A stretch of 18,526 nucleotides of DNA, from the NCBI GenBank assembly GCA_050694275.1, contig JBOGXF010000108.1, positions 1-18,526 on the forward strand, read 5' to 3'. The translations under genes and the position numbers were made by a program. Shown one piece after another: positions 13,499 to 18,526 of the stretch. Numbering within the stretch: the first letter of the stretch is position 1; every line of letters starts with the position of its first letter. The stretch is from JBOGXF01 sp050694275. Its GTDB lineage: Bacteria > Actinomycetota > CADDZG01 > WHSQ01. The notes below the pieces were generated by a model that was given only the letters and a program-made list of their open reading frames with translations, made no database searches and was not told the origin of the DNA.

Positions 13499-13529
13499 CT
13501 AATCGGTCCGGGCCCGATCGACCGATTAG
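13499..13529. promoter_or_regulatory. Perfect 10-bp inverted repeat in the VOC/exonuclease divergent region
   Basis: CTAATCGGTC - 11 bp - GACCGATTAG. The spacer itself holds CGGGCCCG, a smaller palindrome. It lies between the VOC operon start (13442, minus) and the exonuclease start (13539, plus). The right arm ends 9 bp before the exonuclease GTG and so covers its initiation zone. It looks like a regulator operator, although a hairpin in the 5' end of the exonuclease transcript is also possible. Confidence 0.55.
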
Positions 13530-13538
13530 CCTCGGACC

Positions 13539-14438
13539 GTGCATGCCGGGCTGACTCTCCTCGTCGATGCATCCAGCCTCGTCTATCGGGCACTGTTCTC
13601 CACGCCCGACACGGTCCGGACGCCCGATGGGAGCCCCATCAACGCGGCCTTCGGGTTTCTCGGGATGCTCGCCCGGCTCATCGCGGATCGCGATCCCGAC
13701 TTCATCTGTTGCGCGACCGATGAGGATTGGCGTCCCGAGTGGCGCGTCGAGCTGATCGAGTCCTACAAGTCTTTCCGGGCCGAGCCCGGCAGCGCCCAGG
13801 AGGCGGCCGAGGACCTGCTCGCCCCTCAGATGCCGGTGCTCTTCGAGATCCTCGAAGGATGCGGAATACCCGTGTTGGGCCATCCCGAGTGCGAGGCGGA
13901 AGACGTCATCGGAACGCTCGCGGAGCGCGCGCCGGGCAGGGTCGGCATCGTCTCCGGCGACCGCGATCTCTTCCAGCTCGTCCGCGATCCCAAGGTGTTC
14001 GTGCTTTATCCGCGCCGGGGGGTCAGCCAGGTGGATGAGGTGGACGAGAGCTACATCGAATCCCGCTACGGCATCCCCGGACGCGCCTACCGCGACTACG
14101 CGGTGCTGCGCGGCGATCCTTCCGACGGTCTCCCCGGCGTGCGGGGCATCGGCGAGAAACTCGCGAGCTCGTTGCTGGCGCGCTACGGAAGCCTCGACGC
14201 GATCCTGGAAGCAGCCACCGGGTCGGACCAAAACGTCCTGATCGGTAAGGTTCGCCGCGATCTCGACTACGTCAAGCGCGCCGCTCAGGTCGTCACGATC
14301 CCGACCGATCTCCCTCTTCCCGATGTCGATCTCGCCCGTCCGAGACACGAGCCGGACGAATCGCTCTACGCGGTGGCGGAACGGTCCGGCCTCGACGGCG
14401 CGCTGCATCGCCTCGTTAAGGCCCTAACGGGCAAGTAG
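13539..14438 (+). CDS. Stand-alone 5'-3' exonuclease/flap endonuclease (Pol I N-terminal-like)
   Basis: A 299-aa metal-dependent nuclease like the N-terminal domain of DNA polymerase I or the separate Xni/ExoIX type. Visible motifs are LLVDASSLVYRALF (D10), ESYKSFR, ECEAEDVIGTLA (acidic metal site), GIVSGDRDLFQLV (D and R-D pair), and LRGDPSDGLPGVRGIGEKLASSLLARYGSL, the helix-3-turn and H3TH DNA-binding region. The family removes RNA primers and flaps in replication and repair. All metal-binding acids look present. The length is usual for stand-alone members. It starts at a GTG with only a weak Shine-Dalgarno (CTCGGA). Its stop is 24 bp from that of the convergent aldo/keto reductase pseudogene. 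Confidence 0.9.
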   Translation: MHAGLTLLVDASSLVYRALFSTPDTVRTPDGSPINAAFGFLGMLARLIADRDPDFICCATDEDWRPEWRVELIESYKSFRAEPGSAQEAAEDLLAPQMPVLFEILEGCGIPVLGHPECEAEDVIGTLAERAPGRVGIVSGDRDLFQLVRDPKVFVLYPRRGVSQVDEVDESYIESRYGIPGRAYRDYAVLRGDPSDGLPGVRGIGEKLASSLLARYGSLDAILEAATGSDQNVLIGKVRRDLDYVKRAAQVVTIPTDLPLPDVDLARPRHEPDESLYAVAERSGLDGALHRLVKALTGK

Positions 14439-14462
14439 CAGCGTAGGCGCGAGGTTCCGTCC

Positions 14463-15450
14463 TCAGAGGCCGAGGTACGACATCGCCGCGGCCGGGTAGC
14501 GCTCGCCCGCGGTCGCGCCTTTCGGGAACGCCGCTTCGATCCGCTCGAGGTCCTCGACGGTCAGCTCTACGTGGATCGCCGCTGCATTCTCTTCCAGGTA
14601 GGAGATGCGCTTGGTGCCGGGGATCGGGACTATGTCGTCACCTTGCGCAAGGACCCAGGCCAGGGCGAGCTGCGAGGGGGACACATCCTTTTCCTCGGCG
14701 ATCTCGCGCACGCGGTCGACGAGCTCGAGATTGCGCCCGAAGTTTTCGCCCGTGAAGCGCGGGTTGTTCCGTCTGAAGTCGTCCGGGTCGAGGTCGTCGA
14801 TCGAACGGAACCGGCCCGACAGGAAGCCGCGCCCGAGGGGACTGTAGGCGACGAACCCGATCCCGAGGTCGCGCACGGCCGGCAGGATCTCGTCCTCCGG
14901 ATCGCGCGACCACAGGGAGTACTCGGTCTGAAGCGCGGTGATCGGGTGCACGTCGTGGGCCCGGCGAATCGTCTTGGCCCCCGCCTCCGAGAGGCCGAGG
15001 AAGCGGACCTTGCCGGCGTCGACCAGCTCGGCCATCGCGCCGACCGTGTCCTCGATCGGGGTGTCGGGATCGACCCGATGCTGGTAGTAGAGGTCGATGT
15101 GGTCGACGCCGACCCGCTTCAAGGACTCGTCGCAGGCTTGGTGCACGTATTCGGGGTCGCCACGAATGCCGAGACGCGCGCCATCCGCAGAGCGCACGTT
15201 GCCGAACTTCGTGGCGAGCACGACCTCGTCGCGCCGGCCGGCAATCGCGCGGCCCACCAATTTCTCGTTCGTGAACGGACCGTACATGTCGGGCCGTGTC
15301 GAGGAAGGTGATCCCGAGTTCGATAGCGCGCTCGATGGTTGCGATCGCCTCACGCTCGTCGGTTCGCCCGTAGAACTCCGACATGCCCATGCAGCCGAGC
15401 CCGAGCGCCGACACCTCGAGGCCCTGAGAGCCGATTCTTCGTGTCGCCAT
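14463..15450 (-). pseudogene. Aldo/keto reductase with a +1 frameshift at the active site
   Basis: The N-terminal part (15450 to about 15293) reads MATRRIGSQGLEVSALGLG... to GITFLDTA in one frame. The rest reads DMYGPFTNEKLVG... in another. One extra base in a run of three C/G at 15291-15293 accounts for the shift. Restored, it is a normal NADPH-dependent aldo/keto reductase of about 328 aa (YajO/YakC type), with catalytic D and Y in DTADMYGP, K in ATKFG and H in YYQHRVD, and with the PIPGTKR cofactor loop near the C terminus. The break lies between the catalytic D and Y, so a read-through product would be inactive. A single-base error in a short homopolymer is a serious alternative. It has a good Shine-Dalgarno (AAGGGA) at 15450. 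Confidence 0.82.
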
Positions 15451-15497
15451 GGCATTCCCTTCCGCCTGTCGCTTTGTTCCGGGTGGTGCGCGTGGTG

Positions 15498-15529
15498 GGA
15501 ATTAACCAATTCGGTCGTGGGTTAATTCC
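15498..15529. promoter_or_regulatory. Perfect 10-bp inverted repeat between two divergent aldo/keto reductases
   Basis: GGAATTAACC - 12 bp - GGTTAATTCC, AT-rich in a GC-rich setting. It lies 47 bp upstream of the reductase at 15450 (minus) and 90 bp upstream of the one at 15620 (plus). Arm centres are 22 bp apart, two helical turns, as for a dimeric regulator. No regulator gene is adjacent. The remaining 15530-15619 is leader for the plus-strand reductase. Confidence 0.6.
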
Positions 15530-15619
15530 TCGGACACCTGATTGTCTATCTGCCCCACTCCGGGCATGCAAGGGAAACGACATTCGACCGGGAGGCCTGA
15601 CCCTCCGAGAGGAAGGCGT

Positions 15620-16477
15620 ATGACTGAGCAGATGACGTCCGACGCGGCCCTCGCCGGGCAATTGAAGATCGGTGGAGAGATCACCGTTAACCGTCTCGGT
15701 TTCGGGGCCATGCGTATCACCGGTCGGGGAATCTGGGAGGAGCCGAGCGACCCCGACGAGGCGCATCGCGTGCTCCGACGCGCGGTGGAGCTCGGGATCA
15801 ATCTCATCGACACCGCCCACTCCTATGGTCCGGAGGTGAGCGAGCGCCTGATCGCGGAGGCGCTTCATCCCTATCCGGACGATCTCGTGATCGCCACCAA
15901 GAGCGGATTCCAGCGCAGCGGACCCGGAAGCTGGTATCCGGACGGTCGACCAGAAGCCATCAGGCGCGACTGTGAGCGCAGTCTCGAGCTCTTGCGGCTC
16001 GATCGCATCGATCTCATGCAGCTCCACACGGTCGATCCCAGCGTGCCCATCGAGGAATCGGTCGGGGCTCTCGGCGAGCTCCAGGGAGAGGGCAAGATCC
16101 GCATGATCGGTCTTTCCAACGTCAACGTCGAGCAGCTTCGACGCGCGCAGAAGGTCGCTCGCGTGGTCTCGGTGCAGAACCGCTACAGCCTTGGGGATCG
16201 CGGCTCGGAGGACGTGCTCGAGCTCTGCGAGAGAGAGGGCATGGCGTTCCTACCGTGGTATCCGCTGGGGGCCGGTTCACTAGCGCGCGTGACCGAGATC
16301 CGGTCTGAGACGACGAAGGCAGCGACGCCCGCGCAGATCGCGCTCGCGTGGCTCCTGCGGTGCTCTCCGGTGATGGCCCCGATCCCGGGCACGTCATCCG
16401 TCGCCCATCTCGAGGAGAACGTGGGCGCGGCCGGGCTGCGTCTTTCCGATGAGGACTTCGAGCGCCTTTCAGGCTAA
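15620..16477 (+). CDS. Aldo/keto reductase family oxidoreductase
   Basis: A 285-aa soluble NADPH-dependent reductase. The catalytic tetrad is visible: D64 and Y69 in LIDTAHSYGP, K94 in VIATKSGF and H136 in LMQLHTVD. The cofactor region includes IRMIGLSNVNVEQL, VQNRYSLGDR and the late PIPGTSSVAHLEEN. Substrates of the family are aldehydes and ketones. The specific one cannot be read here. It is shorter than the usual 310-330 aa, in the range of the compact YdbC-like group. The ATG at 15620 has GAGAGGAAGG just upstream; the frame is open to 15542 but without a site. It is divergent from the broken reductase and shares its promoter region. Confidence 0.9.
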   Translation: MTEQMTSDAALAGQLKIGGEITVNRLGFGAMRITGRGIWEEPSDPDEAHRVLRRAVELGINLIDTAHSYGPEVSERLIAEALHPYPDDLVIATKSGFQRSGPGSWYPDGRPEAIRRDCERSLELLRLDRIDLMQLHTVDPSVPIEESVGALGELQGEGKIRMIGLSNVNVEQLRRAQKVARVVSVQNRYSLGDRGSEDVLELCEREGMAFLPWYPLGAGSLARVTEIRSETTKAATPAQIALAWLLRCSPVMAPIPGTSSVAHLEENVGAAGLRLSDEDFERLSG

Positions 16478-16545
16478 AGCCGATCGAGGCCGGCAGGAAT
16501 GCTCGGGGTCGGCGCCGTTGGAGAACGGAAAGGGAGGAGAACCAA

Positions 16546-17130
16546 ATGAACACAGAGGAGAAGCCGGTGGAACTGTCCGCTCCGGTGACCGAGCGGGATC
16601 ATGTGCGCGGCTCGCTCGAGGCCCCCGTCGTCATCGTCGAGTACGGCGACTATGAGTGCCCCCACTGCGGACGGGCCTACTGGGTCGTCAAGGAACTGCT
16701 GGAGAAGCTCGGGGATCAAGTTGGGTTCATCTTCAGAAACTTTCCAATCACGGAGACGCACCCGAGAGCCCGAACCGTCGCCGAGGCTCTGGAGGCCGCC
16801 GGCGGGCAAGAGCGGTTCTGGGAGATGCACGATTCGTTCTACGAGCACCAGCATCAGCTCGAGTTGCTCGACCTGGAAGAGCATGCCCAAGTCATCGGTT
16901 TGGACGTCGACGAGTGGAAGAAGGCCCTGCGGGACCGCGCGTATCGCGATCACGTGAACGACGATCTTGAGTCGGGGCGTGAGAGCGGCGTGACCTCCAC
17001 CCCGACGTTCTTCATAAACGGCATCCGCCATGAAGGCGACTACGACCTTAAGTCGATGCTCGCCGCGATCCGGCAAGCAGCCCCCGGGATCGTCGATCGG
17101 CCGAGCGTTCGAGAGCCGAGAGGGCAGTGA
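16546..17130 (+). CDS. DsbA-family thioredoxin-fold protein (cytoplasmic)
   Basis: A 194-aa thioredoxin-fold protein. VVIVEYGDYECPHCGRAYW gives the first strand and the C38-P-H-C41 active site of DsbA. A helical insertion follows (about 75-145), then SGVTSTPTFFING with the cis-proline at P153. CPHC usually means a thiol oxidant, but no signal peptide or membrane segment is seen, so it probably acts in the cytoplasm as a thiol-disulfide or peroxide-linked oxidoreductase. The ATG at 16546 has GGAGG 8 bp upstream. It is 68 bp after the aldo/keto reductase and followed by an oxidoreductase on the same strand, suggesting a redox-stress operon. Confidence 0.9.
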   Translation: MNTEEKPVELSAPVTERDHVRGSLEAPVVIVEYGDYECPHCGRAYWVVKELLEKLGDQVGFIFRNFPITETHPRARTVAEALEAAGGQERFWEMHDSFYEHQHQLELLDLEEHAQVIGLDVDEWKKALRDRAYRDHVNDDLESGRESGVTSTPTFFINGIRHEGDYDLKSMLAAIRQAAPGIVDRPSVREPRGQ

Positions 17131-17186
17131 TGACTGCCATCGATCAGCAGGTCGCTCTTGGCACCCTCTCGACCGAAGTCGACTAA
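17130..17186 (+). CDS. Possible 18-aa micro-ORF coupled to the DsbA-like gene
   Basis: It reads MTAIDQQVALGTLSTEVD and then TAA. Its ATG overlaps the upstream TGA stop in a TGATG junction, with AGAGGG a few bases before. It ends 14 bp before the next gene's start, just before that gene's GGAAGGAG. The position suits a coupling or leader peptide, or a remnant of a deleted gene. Length alone gives no coding support. Confidence 0.3.
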   Translation: MTAIDQQVALGTLSTEVD

Positions 17187-17200
17187 GGAAGGAGTGGGGT

Positions 17201-17827
17201 ATGCGGATCGGGATTATCGGCGCCGGCCACATCGGCGGCACTCTGGCTAAGCACTTTGTCGACGCCGGCCACGAGGTGGCGATCAGCAACTCGCGAGGGC
17301 CCGAGAAGCTGGTGCACGTGGTCGCCGGGCTCGGGGGAGAGGCACAGGCGCTCACGGCGGGGGACGCTGCCGAGTTCGGCGAAATCGTGGTGGTCTCGGT
17401 GCCGTTCGGTCGGTATCGCGAGCTCCCGACCGACGGGGTCGCGGGCAAGGTGGTCATCGACACCAACAACTACTACCCGGGCCGGGACGGTCACTTCGAC
17501 GACCTCGACGGCGATCGCATCACCTCGAGCGAGTTGCTTCAGGCGCATCTGTCGGATGCTCGTGTCGTTAAAGCGTTCAACGCCATCAATTGGCAGCGCC
17601 TGCGCGACCTCGACCGGCCGTCGGGCGATCCCGGGCGCATCGGCATCCCGATCTCGGGCGACGACCAGGAAGCCAAGCGGATCGTGGCGGATTTGATCGA
17701 CCAGATCGGCTTCGACGCGGTGGACGCCGGCACGCTCGCCGAGGGAGGCCGGAGGCACCAGCCCGAAAGCCCCGTGTATGGGGCGGATCTCAGCACCGCA
17801 GAGCTGCGCGCTCAACTTGCTCTCTGA
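17201..17827 (+). CDS. F420-dependent NADP oxidoreductase-like protein
   Basis: A 208-aa Rossmann protein. MRIGIIGAGHIGGTLAKHFVDAGHEVAISN is the dinucleotide-binding fold with GxGxxG at 7-12. EIVVVSVPFGRYRELP, GKVVIDTNNYYPGRDG and ARVVKAFNAINWQRL match the NADPH:F420 reductase family as well as plain NAD(P)-binding relatives such as YqeC-like or STEAP-type reductases. Whether F420 is the partner cannot be told from this window. The ATG at 17201 follows GGAAGGAG. It lies between the DsbA-like gene and the DNA glycosylase on one strand, the latter starting only 4 bp after its stop, so they are co-transcribed. Confidence 0.85.
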   Translation: MRIGIIGAGHIGGTLAKHFVDAGHEVAISNSRGPEKLVHVVAGLGGEAQALTAGDAAEFGEIVVVSVPFGRYRELPTDGVAGKVVIDTNNYYPGRDGHFDDLDGDRITSSELLQAHLSDARVVKAFNAINWQRLRDLDRPSGDPGRIGIPISGDDQEAKRIVADLIDQIGFDAVDAGTLAEGGRRHQPESPVYGADLSTAELRAQLAL

Positions 17828-17831
17828 GAAC

Positions 17832-18395
17832 ATGCGACGCTGCGATTGGGCGGTCCAAGATGACCCTCTCTATGTCGCCTACCACGACCACGAGTGGGGT
17901 GTCCCGTCGCACGACGATCGCCATCTCTTTGAGCTCCTGATTCTCGAGGGCGCGCAAGCGGGCCTGTCGTGGGCGACGATCCTGAAGAAACGCGAGGGAT
18001 ACCGCACGGCCTTTGCCGGTTTCGATCCCGAGAGAGTGGCGCGTTTCGATCGCCGTACGGTCGCACGATTGCTTGAGAATCCCGCCATCGTGCGAAACCG
18101 TCTCAAGGTGGAATCGGCGGTCAACAATGCCCGTCGCGCCCTCGAGGTGCAGAGCGACTTCGGCACCCTGGATGCCTACCTGTGGGCGTTCGTGGACGGA
18201 ACGCCCATCGTCGGGCGCTGGCGTTCGGTCAACGAGATACCGGCGACGACTAGGGAATCCGTGGCGATGAGCAAAGATCTGAAAAAGCGCGGCTTTACCT
18301 TCGTGGGCCCGACTATCTGCTACGCGTTCATGCAGGCGTGCGGCCTTGTGAACGATCACGTCGCAAGCTGCTTCCGCCACGGGGAGTTGGAGTGA
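17832..18395 (+). CDS. tag: DNA-3-methyladenine glycosylase I
   Basis: A 187-aa base-excision repair enzyme that removes 3-methyladenine from alkylated DNA. The Tag signature is complete: C4 (MRRCDWA), H18 (YHDHEWG), H176 and C180 (NDHVASC) are the zinc ligands. E39 (LILEGAQAGLSW) and W47 form the base pocket, and FVGPTICYAFMQACG is the conserved late helix. Length is that of the family. I chose the ATG at 17832, as residues before it in the frame belong to the preceding gene's DNA. There is no clear Shine-Dalgarno, and the start is 4 bp after the upstream stop, so translation is probably coupled. Confidence 0.95.
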   Translation: MRRCDWAVQDDPLYVAYHDHEWGVPSHDDRHLFELLILEGAQAGLSWATILKKREGYRTAFAGFDPERVARFDRRTVARLLENPAIVRNRLKVESAVNNARRALEVQSDFGTLDAYLWAFVDGTPIVGRWRSVNEIPATTRESVAMSKDLKKRGFTFVGPTICYAFMQACGLVNDHVASCFRHGELE

Positions 18396-18434
18396 GGGGG
18401 GCTAGTGGACCCGCGCAGAAATCCCGCGCGCATC

Positions 18435-18526
18435 TCAGGCGACCTTGAGGGGCTTGCCATCGTAGGTCCAGGCGAACGGCTTCGCAGTGCGGTTGTAGTC
18501 GGCGATGAAGGCCATGATCCGCTCGA
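18435..18526 (-). CDS. IS630-type transposase, C-terminal end (runs off the window)
   Basis: The last 30 codons of a minus-strand gene read ERIMAFIADYNRTAKPFAW, then TYDGKPLKVA and stop. The F-I-x-x-Y-N-x-x-A-K-P-F-x-W-T-Y-x-G-K-P pattern is the usual end of IS630-family DDE transposases. The rest, including the catalytic D and E residues, lies to the right of the window, so intactness is unknown. The 39 bp between the tag stop and this stop should contain the terminal inverted repeat, but it cannot be defined without the other end. Confidence 0.8.
   Translation of the reverse strand, partial: ERIMAFIADYNRTAKPFAWTYDGKPLKVA

Noticed and set aside
13443..14408. A minus-strand frame continuing the VOC reading frame upstream, opposite the exonuclease gene.
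   Set aside because: The VOC domain starts exactly at the ATG at 13442 with its own Shine-Dalgarno. The upstream part is the shadow of a well-supported exonuclease.
16474..17469. A 331-codon minus-strand frame opposite the DsbA-like and F420-reductase-like genes.
   Set aside because: Both plus-strand genes have clear motifs and ribosome sites. The antisense product resembles nothing.

Overview
The window is a high-GC bacterial segment with Shine-Dalgarno starts, frequent GTG starts and one TTG start. The gene mix (HxlR regulators, a SigX5-type ECF sigma factor, a Xre/RES toxin-antitoxin pair, an F420-reductase-like oxidoreductase) fits a soil-type Actinomycetota lineage best, with Chloroflexota the main alternative. 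This is inference from style and content; no marker gene settles it.

Left part (1-4401), defence-like accessory block. A small leucine-rich-repeat-variant protein is followed by a single-chain restriction-modification protein joining a PD-(D/E)XK nuclease-like domain, an N6-adenine methylase and a target-recognition domain. Next comes a DUF4062-like protein with a C-terminal beta-rich domain. A TIR-domain protein with a C-terminal membrane helix runs toward it on the other strand, and the two stops are 3 bp apart.

Middle part (4586-7886), apparent mobile cassette. It is bounded by two direct copies of the 3' half of a tRNA-Val(UAC): anticodon loop, T arm and acceptor strand. Inside are a 687-aa SEC-C protein and a downstream 77-aa protein on the minus strand, and a divergent solitary HTH antitoxin-like protein. 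No integrase is visible. The left block probably sits between an intact tRNA-Val upstream of the window and the first fragment, which would make two islands stacked in one tRNA site.

Right part (7909-18396), metabolic and stress genes in short divergent units. These are a PaaI-type thioesterase facing an HxlR regulator plus an isocitrate-lyase/PEP-mutase family enzyme; a frameshifted isoprenylcysteine-methyltransferase-like gene facing a Xre/RES toxin-antitoxin operon; a VOC - ECF sigma - TfoX-domain operon facing a stand-alone 5'-3' exonuclease; a frameshifted aldo/keto reductase facing an intact aldo/keto reductase; then a DsbA-like protein, an F420-reductase-like oxidoreductase and 3-methyladenine glycosylase I. 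Four divergent gaps here carry a strong inverted or direct repeat (8677-8703, 10707-10736, 13499-13529, 15498-15529), and a smaller one lies in the cassette (7203-7218). The C-terminal end of an IS630-type transposase enters at the right edge.

The best candidates for something undescribed are the TIR/DUF4062 convergent pair beside the fused restriction-modification gene, and the integrase-less SEC-C cassette framed by tRNA-Val halves.
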